Under the pieces are notes generated by a model. The model had not been told where the DNA came from and ran no database searches. It saw only the letters and a list, made by a program, of their open reading frames with translations. Of a stretch of DNA of 46,694 nt, positions 8,315-16,477 are shown piece by piece; position 1 is the first letter of the stretch; each line of letters begins with the position of its first letter. The stretch spans positions 1 through 46,694 of the forward strand of contig JAHRWB010000037.1 in the NCBI GenBank assembly GCA_019090385.1, given 5' to 3'. The stretch is from Pseudomonadales bacterium. GTDB lineage: Bacteria > Pseudomonadota > Gammaproteobacteria > Pseudomonadales > Azotimanducaceae. The translations under genes were made by a program, and so were the position numbers.

Positions 8315-8929
8315 TCATGCTTCGAACACTCCTAAACCCTCACGTAACACCACGGGCACATCATCGGACAAATCGATCACTGTAGTTGTCTCAAATCCGC
8401 ATGCCCCAGCATCCAAAATCAAGTCAACGCGTGTACCCAATAACTCCGATATCTCACCAGGATCTGTTTGGGCATATTCATCTCCAGCCAATATGAGGCT
8501 TGTTGACATAAGCGGAGCATCTAAACAATCTAACAGGGCTGATGCCACAGGATGGTCCGGTATCCGCAGGCCAATAGTTTGTCCACGCGAATAAACCAGT
8601 CTACGCGGTACTTCACGGCTGGCCTTTAACACGAAGGTAAATGCTCCCGGTGTAAAATGTTTAAGCACTCGGTAACTCGAATTGTTAACCTTGGCATAGG
8701 TTGCAATTTCCGACAGATCTCTGCAAACCAAGGTGAACCGATGTTTCTTACCCAATCCGCGGATTTTGCGTATTCTCTCCAATGCTGCTTTATCGCCAAT
8801 GCGACAGGCAAGCGCATAGGTCGAATCAGTGGGGTAAACAACAACCGCACCGGCATTGATTATGTCCACTGCACGGTGCAGCAATCGCTGCTGAGGATGA
8901 GTTGGATGAATGTTAAAATACTGACTCAC
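8315..8929 (-). CDS. yciO: YciO, Sua5/YrdC/YwlC family protein
   Basis: YrdC-like fold protein of the YciO subgroup (204 aa). YrdC/Sua5 proteins make threonylcarbamoyl-AMP for tRNA t6A; the role of YciO itself is less certain. Visible family features are VVYPTDSTYALACRIGD near residues 30-46, the RIRKIRGLGKKHRFTLVCRDLSE segment, and PLMSTSLI. It lacks the C-terminal Sua5 domain. It heads the minus-strand run with trpS 36 bases downstream. In Pseudomonas relatives a PHP-domain gene (rnm) usually lies between yciO and yciB; it is absent here. Confidence 0.88.
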   Translation of the reverse strand: MSQYFNIHPTHPQQRLLHRAVDIINAGAVVVYPTDSTYALACRIGDKAALERIRKIRGLGKKHRFTLVCRDLSEIATYAKVNNSSYRVLKHFTPGAFTFVLKASREVPRRLVYSRGQTIGLRIPDHPVASALLDCLDAPLMSTSLILAGDEYAQTDPGEISELLGTRVDLILDAGACGFETTTVIDLSDDVPVVLREGLGVFEA

Positions 8930-9035
8930 GCAGACCGTATACCATTATTATTCAGGGAATTGTCTTTCGGGTGTTTGTGCATTCCATGAAATCTTTTATC
9001 ATTGCGTCCGTCAAGCACAGATCGATAAACCAAGA

Positions 9036-9752
9036 ATGAAACAAATTGCTGAATTTTTACCTATAGCCGCCTTTGTAGCCGCTTATTACCTGTCGGATAT
9101 CTATTTCGCCACTGCGGTGTTTATGGGCGCCGTCAGCATCCAATTGATATGGTATCTGGTTCGCAGGGAAGTCATCCCCACACAGATGAAATTTATTTTC
9201 GTTATCGCCTGGGTATTTGGTGGGCTAACACTGATATTGCACGATAAGAGCTTTATCCAATGGAAACCAACCATTGTAAATTGGGCCATGGCCCTGGCTC
9301 TGATTGCCAGCCACTTTTTCGGCCAGGATAATTTCATTAAAAAAATGCTTGGCGCGCAAATGACACTGCCAGATAGTGCCTGGACCCACTTGAATTTTGG
9401 TTGGGCATTCGGGTTTATTATCTCGGGCATACTAAACTTGGTCGTTGCCTTCAATTTTTCTGAAGCATTTTGGGTGAACTACAAATTAATCGGTGGAATA
9501 GCAATTACCTTTTCGTATGTAGCCATCATGTTAATCTACCTGCACCGCAACGGATATTTGGAAGCAGAAAATCTCCAGAAAGAACAACAAATTATTCATG
9601 AGCCCTCAGCGAAAGCTGGTAAAGAGCCCTCAGCGAAAGCCGGTAAAGAGCCCTCAGCATCTCTTGAAAAAGACTCAGCATCTCCTGAAAAAGACTCAGC
9701 GGCTCTTGAAAAAGATTCGGCCAAGGATCGGCAGCAAAGCAGGCAACAATGA
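9036..9752 (+). CDS. yciB: YciB/septation protein A family inner-membrane protein with repeat-derived tail
   Basis: Polytopic inner-membrane protein of the YciB (IspA/IspZ) family, linked in E. coli to cell-envelope synthesis and septation. About five hydrophobic segments fill residues 1-175, with the family signatures KPTIVNWAMALALI and WTHLNFGWAFGFIISGILNLVVAF. Family members normally end around residue 180. Here about 55 extra residues follow (EPSAKAGK twice, then EPSASLEK, DSASPEK, DSAALEK), encoded by a tandem array at 9600-9713. The tail is hydrophilic and should lie in the cytoplasm or periplasm as a disordered strand. The next gene starts 4 bases after the stop. Confidence 0.92.
   Translation: MKQIAEFLPIAAFVAAYYLSDIYFATAVFMGAVSIQLIWYLVRREVIPTQMKFIFVIAWVFGGLTLILHDKSFIQWKPTIVNWAMALALIASHFFGQDNFIKKMLGAQMTLPDSAWTHLNFGWAFGFIISGILNLVVAFNFSEAFWVNYKLIGGIAITFSYVAIMLIYLHRNGYLEAENLQKEQQIIHEPSAKAGKEPSAKAGKEPSASLEKDSASPEKDSAALEKDSAKDRQQSRQQ
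9600..9731 (+). repeat. Tandem repeat array encoding the YciB tail
   Basis: Three 24-bp units (9600-9623, 9624-9647, 9648-9671) beginning GAGCCCTCAGC are followed by two 21-bp units (9672-9692, 9693-9713) beginning GACTCAGC and a decayed partial copy to 9731. The unit at 9693 contains AGCGGCTCTTGAA, matching the core of the ubiG-end repeat at 2171-2267. Confidence 0.85.
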
Positions 9753-9756
9753 AATT

Positions 9757-10455
9757 ATGACTAACTCAAACCGTGGCACCTCATCACCAACATTAGTTGG
9801 TGCAAAATTAAGCTGTCTGCTAAGTGTATTGTTTTTTGCAAACAGCATTTGTGCAGCAACAGGTTATATCTCAGATCGTATCGGCGCGCCCATGCGTACA
9901 GGGGCTTCCAATGCCCACAGAATTGTCTCCCTGGCTGTACCTGCTGGTACACAGTTAGAAATCCTCAGCATTGATAAGGCCTCGGGATTTACCAAGGTCA
10001 AGACCAGGCGTGGCACAGAAGGTTGGATTCGCTCCCAATACATTACCCGGGAGCCCGTGGCACGTGAGAAACTGCGGCAAGCGCAAGCCAACGTGGCTTC
10101 TACCAACAAAAAAATGCGGGAACTTCGTGAGCAATTTGGCCAGGTCACTGCAAACCATAGCGACTCACAGTCCCAAAATAGAAATTTAAACAACGAAGTG
10201 AACGCGCTAGAAACCCAACTATCCGAGATAAAGCGTGTCTCTGCCGGTGCGATTGCCCTGGACAATGAAAATAGAAAACTGACTACCCTGAATGAACGAT
10301 TGAGAAGTGAGGTAGAGAGTCTGATCCAGGAAAAAAACCTTATCCAGGATAACATCCAGCAAAAATGGCTATTGATTGGTGCCGGACTGGTGCTAGGCGG
10401 ACTGTTTTTGGGAATGATCATTAAAGCCCGACCGCGCAGAAGCGGCTGGTCATGA
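9757..10455 (+). CDS. Exported SH3-domain/coiled-coil protein with C-terminal membrane anchor (YgiM-like)
   Basis: A 232-residue protein of the bacterial SH3 plus anchor type (YgiM/TIGR04211-like). A signal peptide (cleavage likely near SICA-AT, residue 28) leads to an SH3b domain (about 30-100: RIGAPMRTGAS...GWIRSQYITREP), a coiled coil (about 105-200) and one transmembrane helix near the C-terminus (WLLIGAGLVLGGLFLGMII) followed by basic residues. It should hang in the periplasm from the inner membrane, perhaps touching peptidoglycan. The ATG at 9757 is chosen because the signal peptide starts there; the open frame further upstream is a shadow of the yciB repeats. Its end overlaps pdxJ by 4 bases. 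Confidence 0.85.
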   Translation: MTNSNRGTSSPTLVGAKLSCLLSVLFFANSICAATGYISDRIGAPMRTGASNAHRIVSLAVPAGTQLEILSIDKASGFTKVKTRRGTEGWIRSQYITREPVAREKLRQAQANVASTNKKMRELREQFGQVTANHSDSQSQNRNLNNEVNALETQLSEIKRVSAGAIALDNENRKLTTLNERLRSEVESLIQEKNLIQDNIQQKWLLIGAGLVLGGLFLGMIIKARPRRSGWS

Positions 10456-11237
10456 TCCAACTTAGCGTTAATCTGAACAAAATTGCATTGCTCAGAAATT
10501 CTCGTACCGGACAAACTCCCAGTGTACTGTCAGCTGCAAAAACAGTTATCAGTGCAGGAGCGCACGGCATTACCGTACATCCCCGGCCAGACCAGAGACA
10601 CATCCGACCTGATGATGTCTATGCATTGTCTGAACTTTTGAATAGTGAATACCCGGATATAGAATTCAACATTGAAGGTAACCCCAGCGCCGGACCACGG
10701 GAAAACGGCTATCCGGGTTTTGACGCCCTAATTAATAAAACCCGGCCACACCAGTGCACACTGGTGCCTGATGGCGATAATCAACTCACATCTGACCACG
10801 GCTGGGACCTGGAGAAACATGCGGATAGCGTGTCCAGAATGATCGAAAAATATCACCATTGGGGCGCTCGGGTTAGCTTGTTCATGGACCCTGATGAAGC
10901 CCAAATTACCCTGGCAAGCCAGGTGGGCGCTGACCGTATAGAGCTTTATACCGGCCCATTTGCGGACACTGTGCAACGCTATGGTGTTGATGCTCGCCAA
11001 TCACTGGATTCACTGGCGGTATATGCCCTTGCTGCGCAACACGCTGCGCAGCTGGGTTTAGGCGTCAATGCCGGACACGATCTGAATTTGCAAAACCTGC
11101 CTTTATTCAGAACCATAACGCCTATCCTGGAAGTATCCATTGGCCACGCGCTGATTTGTGATGCGCTCAATAAAGGCTTATTTCAAACCGTGCTGGAATA
11201 CTTGCATGGGGTAGGCAACCCGCCGAAAAATCACTGA
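10452..11237 (+). CDS. pdxJ: Pyridoxine 5'-phosphate synthase PdxJ
   Basis: TIM-barrel enzyme that condenses 3-amino-2-oxopropyl phosphate with deoxyxylulose 5-phosphate to give pyridoxine 5'-phosphate (vitamin B6). Signatures: SVNLNKIALLRN at the N-terminus, HGITVHPRPDQRHIR near residue 40, EFNIEGNP near 74, VSLFMDP, and VNAGHDLN near 204. The protein is 261 residues, longer than the roughly 243 of E. coli, and the HPRPD(x)RHIR form resembles Bacteroidetes-type PdxJ more than the enterobacterial HLREDRRHI. It is not beside recO or acpS as in most gammaproteobacteria, but overlaps the SH3 gene by ATGA. Confidence 0.92.
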   Translation: MIQLSVNLNKIALLRNSRTGQTPSVLSAAKTVISAGAHGITVHPRPDQRHIRPDDVYALSELLNSEYPDIEFNIEGNPSAGPRENGYPGFDALINKTRPHQCTLVPDGDNQLTSDHGWDLEKHADSVSRMIEKYHHWGARVSLFMDPDEAQITLASQVGADRIELYTGPFADTVQRYGVDARQSLDSLAVYALAAQHAAQLGLGVNAGHDLNLQNLPLFRTITPILEVSIGHALICDALNKGLFQTVLEYLHGVGNPPKNH

Positions 11238-11272
11238 ATATCCCACATCCGGTTAAATTTCCTGCGGGCTCT

Positions 11273-11301
11273 TTGAATGCCAGCCGTAGGCCAGCTATAC
11301 T
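11273..11301 (+). promoter_or_regulatory. Sigma70-type promoter for the cyclophilin gene
   Basis: TTGAAT (11273-11278) and TATACT (11296-11301) are separated by exactly 17 bases. The expected start point falls on or within a base or two of the ATG at 11308, and no Shine-Dalgarno sequence is present, so the mRNA may be leaderless. Confidence 0.6.
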
Positions 11302-11307
11302 GTCTGG

Positions 11308-11877
11308 ATGTCACGATTATATGTTCTACTAGTTTCAATTCTATTATCCTCAGTCATGCTTTGTGCACAGTTCGCGCAAGCCAGTGATCCGCTATTGATC
11401 ATGAAAACCAGTTTGGGAGAAGTCTGGATTCAACTAAACCCCGGTAAAGCACCCGTTACTGTTGAGCACTTCTTGTCCTATGTGGATGATAATTATTACG
11501 ATGGTGTAATTTTCCATCGCGTAATCCCCGGCTTTATGATTCAGGCGGGTGGATATGCTGCTGACATGCAAGCCAAAGAAACCCAGGGGACCATAGTGAA
11601 CGAAGCTCACAATGGTCTGAAAAATCTGATTGGCACTTTGTCCATGGCACGTACAAGCGACCCCGATTCAGCGGACGCCCAGTTTTTTATCAATACCAGC
11701 AACAATAGTAGTCTTGATAAATCGCATTCCAATCCCGGCTATGCGGTTTTTGGAAAAGTCATACAGGGCATGTCTGTCGTCGGTGAAATAGAACTGGTTG
11801 ATACTGGCATCAAAAACAGCATGGCTGCAGTCCCTGTGGAGCCAGTGGTTATTATTTCTCTACGCCGCGCAGATTAA
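11308..11877 (+). CDS. Periplasmic peptidyl-prolyl cis-trans isomerase, cyclophilin type (PpiA-like)
   Basis: Cyclophilin that isomerises proline bonds in exported proteins. A signal peptide with hydrophobic core LYVLLVSILLSSVMLCA ends near AQA-S (residue 25). The cyclophilin core follows with FHRVIPGFMIQAGGY (69-83), the TLSMART stretch and DAQFFINTSNN. Length (189 aa) is normal for PpiA. As in other bacterial cyclophilins, the tryptophan important for cyclosporin binding is not evident. It has its own promoter 7 bases upstream of the ATG, so it is likely transcribed separately from pdxJ. Confidence 0.92.
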   Translation: MSRLYVLLVSILLSSVMLCAQFAQASDPLLIMKTSLGEVWIQLNPGKAPVTVEHFLSYVDDNYYDGVIFHRVIPGFMIQAGGYAADMQAKETQGTIVNEAHNGLKNLIGTLSMARTSDPDSADAQFFINTSNNSSLDKSHSNPGYAVFGKVIQGMSVVGEIELVDTGIKNSMAAVPVEPVVIISLRRAD

Positions 11878-11913
11878 TTTCTGTGTTTTATTTATCTGAT
11901 TCATCGAGTTACC

Positions 11914-12456
11914 ATGAAAAAATTGTTTATTGCGGCAGTTGTCGCTGTTTTTCTGTCTGCTGTTACAACAGACATCTTCTTCCGCTTTTTCGCATCGGGC
12001 AGTGCTCAAACTGAGCAATACTTCTCTCTGTTTGTATTGTTAACGCTGTGCATACTAATTGCGAACCTGATCACAGAGCGTGCAATACCTCTTGAGTCGA
12101 GCGAGCGAGAACCCCGCAAAACTGGAACCCCCCAGGAAAGAAAACCTCGCAAGCGCAAGCACTCATCCAGTGCTCCCACCCAGGCCAAACCGGAATCCAA
12201 GCAAAGTCCTGCTCCTGCTCTAAAAATAAGCAGTGGTCCTCGTGAAGAGGGAACGGTTAAGTGGTTTAATCGAAACAAAGGTTTTGGCTTTTTGGTGCGT
12301 GATAATGGCGAAGAAATATTTGTTCACTTTCGTGCCATACGAGACACTGGCAATGGCGAGGGCAACCGTAAAACATTGAAAGAAGGCCAATCAGTCTCTT
12401 TCTCTGTAGTGGAGCGCGATAAAGGCCCCCAGGCAGACGATGTTGTCCCCTTATAG
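11914..12456 (+). CDS. Membrane-anchored cold-shock-domain protein
   Basis: A 180-residue protein with two hydrophobic helices (about 4-27 and 37-53), a basic, proline-rich linker (60-110: RKPRKRKH and similar) and a C-terminal cold-shock domain. The domain has both nucleic-acid motifs: RNP1 KGFGFL at 122-127 and RNP2 IFVHF at 135-139. Ordinary Csp proteins are about 70 residues and soluble, so the topology is unusual; with both ends inside, the domain would face the cytoplasm and could hold RNA at the membrane. Related two-helix CSD proteins exist in some gammaproteobacteria, as far as I recall. argS follows after 44 bases. Confidence 0.9.
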   Translation: MKKLFIAAVVAVFLSAVTTDIFFRFFASGSAQTEQYFSLFVLLTLCILIANLITERAIPLESSEREPRKTGTPQERKPRKRKHSSSAPTQAKPESKQSPAPALKISSGPREEGTVKWFNRNKGFGFLVRDNGEEIFVHFRAIRDTGNGEGNRKTLKEGQSVSFSVVERDKGPQADDVVPL

Positions 12457-12500
12457 CCTCCGTCAGATATCCGACTTGTGCATCTGCCGGGGCTGATTAA

Positions 12501-14219
12501 ATGAATATACGCGATTTGCTGGAAGAACGTATTAGCAAAGCGATATCTACGCTGGCCGGATCACCGGCAAAAGCAATGCTGGCGCGATCCTCACGCCCTG
12601 AGTTTGGTGATTATCAGGCCAATGGCGTGATGTCCGTCGCCAAAAAATTAAAGCGTAATCCCCGAGATCTTGCCCAAGAGCTGGTCCAAAGTATTCAGCT
12701 TGATGGCATTGCTGAAAAACTTGAAGTTGCGGGTCCAGGATTCATCAATATTTGGCTGAGCAAAAATTTTCTGTCTGACAGCTTGTGTAACCAGGAACAA
12801 CTGCTCACCAATACAGCGCATACAGAAACTGTTGTCATTGACTATTCGTCTCCCAATCTGGCCAAGGAAATGCATGTTGGCCATCTGCGCACAACCATAA
12901 TTGGTGATTCAATAGCGCGAGTTCTCACTCAACTGGGCCATAAGGTCATCCGCCAAAACCATGTGGGTGACTGGGGAACGCAGTTCGGTATGCTGCTGAC
13001 ATACATGCAGGACCAAACTGATAACCTGGACGAGTACGACAATAAACTGGCTGATCTGGAAAATTTTTATCGTGCGGCAAAAGCCCGCTTTGATTCTGAA
13101 CCAGAGTTTGCCAGGCGAGCGCGGACCCGAGTGGTTGCGCTACAGGCAGGGGATGAAGAGACCCTGAAAGCATGGAAGCAGTTTATCAACACTTCGCTAT
13201 CCCACTGTCAAACCATCTACCAACAATTAGATGTACAGCTAAGCCCTGACGATGTTATGGGAGAAAGTGCGTACAACGATGACCTGCAAAACATTATTGC
13301 GGATTTGCAACAAAAACAACTGCTGGTTGAATCCCATGGTGCTAAATGTGTATTCCTGGAAGAATTTACTAACAAACAGGGCGAACCGCTACCTGTAATT
13401 GTACAAAAATCTGATGGCGGTTTTTTGTATGCAACAACAGATTTGGCTGCAATTCGTTACCGATTTTCAAAATTGCATGCGGACAGGGCACTGTACATTG
13501 TTGGTGCACCACAAATATTGCATTTTCAGCAGATATTTGCGCTGGCGAAAAAAGCAAATTTCATCCCCGAAGGTTGTGAGATCACCCATCACCCCTTTGG
13601 AAGCATATTGGGTAAAGATGGCCGACCGTTCAGCACGCGTAAAGGCGGTGTAGAAAAACTCGGTAATCTGCTGGATGAAGCTGAACAGCGTGCCTATACC
13701 CTGGTCGCAGCGAAAAACCCGGAACTGGGCGAAGAAGATCTTCGCTTAATTGCTAAAACGGTTGGCATCGGTGCCATCAAATATGCTGATCTCTCCAAAA
13801 ACCGAACCGGTGATTATATTTTTGACTGGGACCAGATGCTCTCCTTTGAAGGTAATACCGCACCCTACCTGCTATATGCTTACAGCAGGATACAAAGCTT
13901 ATTTCGACGCGGAAATATAAATTTTGATGAGATAAAAGCAGAGGTAATAACCACCACGACCTATGAACACCAGTTGGCGGTCAATCTACTGGGCTTTCAG
14001 GAAGTGGTGGAGCTTGTCGCTCGTGATGCCTTGCCCCACCAGTTGTGTAATTACTTATTTGACCTAGCGAGTTGTTATATGCGCTTTTACGAACATTGCC
14101 CGGTGCTAAGCGCAGAAAAAACACTGTCTCACTCACGTCTTATATTGTGTAAAAAGACAGCGGAAACACTGAAAGCCGGATTGTATTTACTAGGCATTAG
14201 CACCGTCGAGAGAATGTAG
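12501..14219 (+). CDS. argS: Arginyl-tRNA synthetase
   Basis: Class I synthetase charging tRNA-Arg (572 aa, family about 560-590). The N-terminal Add-1 domain (about 1-100), the HIGH motif as HVGH (125-128) after the DYSSPNLAKEMHVGHLR signature, and RPFSTRKGG in place of a KMSKS loop are as expected for ArgRS. The C-terminal anticodon-binding helices (LASCYMRFYEHCPVL) are complete and the protein ends in the usual hydrophobic VERM. It converges with the desaturase gene at a 25-base gap. Confidence 0.96.
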   Translation: MNIRDLLEERISKAISTLAGSPAKAMLARSSRPEFGDYQANGVMSVAKKLKRNPRDLAQELVQSIQLDGIAEKLEVAGPGFINIWLSKNFLSDSLCNQEQLLTNTAHTETVVIDYSSPNLAKEMHVGHLRTTIIGDSIARVLTQLGHKVIRQNHVGDWGTQFGMLLTYMQDQTDNLDEYDNKLADLENFYRAAKARFDSEPEFARRARTRVVALQAGDEETLKAWKQFINTSLSHCQTIYQQLDVQLSPDDVMGESAYNDDLQNIIADLQQKQLLVESHGAKCVFLEEFTNKQGEPLPVIVQKSDGGFLYATTDLAAIRYRFSKLHADRALYIVGAPQILHFQQIFALAKKANFIPEGCEITHHPFGSILGKDGRPFSTRKGGVEKLGNLLDEAEQRAYTLVAAKNPELGEEDLRLIAKTVGIGAIKYADLSKNRTGDYIFDWDQMLSFEGNTAPYLLYAYSRIQSLFRRGNINFDEIKAEVITTTTYEHQLAVNLLGFQEVVELVARDALPHQLCNYLFDLASCYMRFYEHCPVLSAEKTLSHSRLILCKKTAETLKAGLYLLGISTVERM

Positions 14220-14244
14220 TTGATCCCATTGTAGACAGGGGCCC

Positions 14245-15468
14245 TTATTTTGCAGCAAATGCCACTGGCACGGTATAGGATTTTAGTTCCTCGGAAAAAT
14301 CCAGTAAGGCCTGAATACCACTGGTTTCCGCATCCAGGCACCATTGCTTGATTGCATCAAGCATTTCTTCCCCGTTTCCACTTCGTTTCGCCCAGACATC
14401 CTGCAATTGAAGCTTAAGTTCATAGATCGTCTTCAACATAGGGCTGGTATCGACTAACTGAGATATTCGAATTCTGGCAGTCGCATCTATCAGCATTTCC
14501 TCCCGCCGGAGCAAATTCAGCGCGCGCTTGTAAACTTTGCGTGTTGCCTTATCAGCATTTTCATATTCTTGACGCACATTGGGTGCTATAACCTTGTCTG
14601 CATAATTGGCCATAACTTTGAAGCGGTCATTCATCAAAGCCAAAGCAGTGTCAATATCAACCACCGAACGGCCCAGCACTTTCCTGGCAATAGGGCCGGT
14701 ACTTAATGGCTTTGCCAGGCCCAAATATTTGAATAACATTATCCAGGCCCAACCAATATCAAATTCCCAGCGCTTAAATGACAGCTTGGCAGAATTGGGA
14801 TAGGTATGATGATTATTATGTAATTCTTCACCGCCAATGAAAAAAGCCCAGGGAAAAACATTTTTTGACGCATCCTTACATTCAAAGTTTCGATATCCAG
14901 CGTAATGCCCTATTCCGTTAATAACCCCGGCAGCCATAACTGGAATCCACATCATCTGTACAGCCCAGATTGTCAGCCCGATAGGTCCAAACAAAACAAT
15001 GTTAATCAGCAACATGCTGGCCACTCCACCAAAAGAGAAGCGCTCGTATACGTATCGCTCTACCCAGTCCTCCGGCGTGCCCCTACCATATTTATCACGA
15101 ATTTCCTGTGTATCTGATGCTCGATACAGTTCAGCTCCAGTAAACAAAACCGCTTTAATGCCAAACACCACGGGGCTGTGAGGATCGCCTTCTACATCAG
15201 TTGTAGCATGATGCTTGCGGTGAATAGCCGTCCAGGATTTTGTACCCTGGCCAGTAGTCAACCACAACCAGAATCTAAAAAAATGCTTCAAAGTTGCATG
15301 CAAACGCAGTGACCGGTGGGCTGAATATCTGTGCAAATACAATGTCACAGCAACAATAGTAATCTGCGTCACCACCAGCGTGTAAACAATATGCATCGCA
15401 AACGATGGGTGCCAGATGCCCCAATACCAGCTATCCGCCTGCATTAAAAACGCACTTATTAAATCCAC
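14245..15468 (-). CDS. Membrane acyl-lipid/acyl-CoA desaturase, DesB/OLE1-like
   Basis: Di-iron membrane desaturase that introduces a cis double bond (probably delta-9) into fatty acyl chains. Three histidine boxes are intact: HRYSAH (46-51), HRKHH (83-87) and HNNHH (217-221), with hydrophobic segments around them. The long C-terminal part (about 280-407), helical and charged, is typical of the proteobacterial long form. Start: I chose GTG at 15468 because AAGGGAG lies 8 bases upstream; a TTG at 15492 would add eight residues. Likely a role in membrane fluidity, alone in its own transcript. Confidence 0.9.
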   Translation of the reverse strand: MDLISAFLMQADSWYWGIWHPSFAMHIVYTLVVTQITIVAVTLYLHRYSAHRSLRLHATLKHFFRFWLWLTTGQGTKSWTAIHRKHHATTDVEGDPHSPVVFGIKAVLFTGAELYRASDTQEIRDKYGRGTPEDWVERYVYERFSFGGVASMLLINIVLFGPIGLTIWAVQMMWIPVMAAGVINGIGHYAGYRNFECKDASKNVFPWAFFIGGEELHNNHHTYPNSAKLSFKRWEFDIGWAWIMLFKYLGLAKPLSTGPIARKVLGRSVVDIDTALALMNDRFKVMANYADKVIAPNVRQEYENADKATRKVYKRALNLLRREEMLIDATARIRISQLVDTSPMLKTIYELKLQLQDVWAKRSGNGEEMLDAIKQWCLDAETSGIQALLDFSEELKSYTVPVAFAAK

Positions 15469-15589
15469 CCAGATTACTCCCTTAAGGTTCAATACCCATT
15501 AAATTGTGAAAATTGAATACAAAAATACTACCCGCACTTGTGCATCACCATTTGAGAAATACCTGGGTCAAAGTATAGTAGCCAACGCT

Positions 15590-16456
15590 ATGTACAACAC
15601 CATAATTCAAGCCAATTTATTACACAGTAACTTAGACACCCATAACTGGATTTTGATCGATTGCAGGGCATCACTTTCCAATCATAATTATGGTATGAAA
15701 AGTTATGCGTCCTACCATATACCCGGGGCACAATATGCCAACCTGGAAATTGATCTGTCCGGGCCTCAAATTGACGGTATAAGCGGCCGCCACCCCTTAC
15801 CCGAGCGCATCAAACTGACAAGCTTTTTCCAATCTCTAGGAATTCATAATGATTCCCAGATAGTTGCCTACGACGATGGCAATTCTGCATTTGCGGCCCG
15901 CCTTTGGTGGCTGGCCCGCTGGCTTGGCCACGAAACAGTAGCGGTGCTGGACGGTGGATTGCAGTCATACAAGAAATATATATCCGAAGCCGACACCCCT
16001 GCAGCTGCACCAGTAAACGATCAACGACCCTTTAAGTCCGGTTTTATTGCCAAACCAGCCATTTCCAAAACCACTAGTGCTGAACATTTAACCAGACCTA
16101 TTTCGGGACGTACGCTGATTGATGCTAGAGCCCACAAACGTTTTCTCGGACAAGAGGAACCCATTGATAGTTTCGCGGGGCATATTCCCGGCGCCATCTG
16201 TTTACCATTTGAAGACAACCTGGATACGGATCTACGGTTTAAATCTTCAATAGCACTCCGCAACCGATTTAAACCCATGATAACTGATCAAGCCGATGTT
16301 GTTTGCTATTGTGGCTCAGGCATAACAGCTGCACATAACATCCTGGCGATGCAAATTGCAGAACTCGCTGAAGCAACGCTATATCCCGGATCCTGGAGCG
16401 AATGGATTCAAGACCCGAGCAGAAACACCGAACCTGCACGTCCTTTATCAAGCTAA
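15590..16456 (+). CDS. Sulfurtransferase, two-domain rhodanese (SseA-like)
   Basis: Tandem rhodanese protein of about 288 residues that transfers sulfane sulfur from thiosulfate or 3-mercaptopyruvate. The inactive N-terminal domain has LIDCRASL and GHETVAVLDGGLQSY; the C-terminal domain has DARAHKRFLGQEEPIDSFAGHIPGA and the active loop with Cys241 in CYCGSGITA, the CGSG(V/I)TA form seen in SseA-type enzymes. The ATG at 15590 (MYNTIIQANLL) matches family N-termini; an in-frame GTG at 15506 would add 28 unconserved residues. mnmC, another sulfur-modified-tRNA gene, lies 21 bases downstream. Confidence 0.9.
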   Translation: MYNTIIQANLLHSNLDTHNWILIDCRASLSNHNYGMKSYASYHIPGAQYANLEIDLSGPQIDGISGRHPLPERIKLTSFFQSLGIHNDSQIVAYDDGNSAFAARLWWLARWLGHETVAVLDGGLQSYKKYISEADTPAAAPVNDQRPFKSGFIAKPAISKTTSAEHLTRPISGRTLIDARAHKRFLGQEEPIDSFAGHIPGAICLPFEDNLDTDLRFKSSIALRNRFKPMITDQADVVCYCGSGITAAHNILAMQIAELAEATLYPGSWSEWIQDPSRNTEPARPLSS

Positions 16457-16477
16457 TTGCTACCAAGATAATCTGGA

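Noticed and set aside
9598-9756. Longer reading of the SH3 protein upstream of 9757
   Set aside because: It is the out-of-frame translation of the yciB repeat array and precedes a clear signal peptide start.
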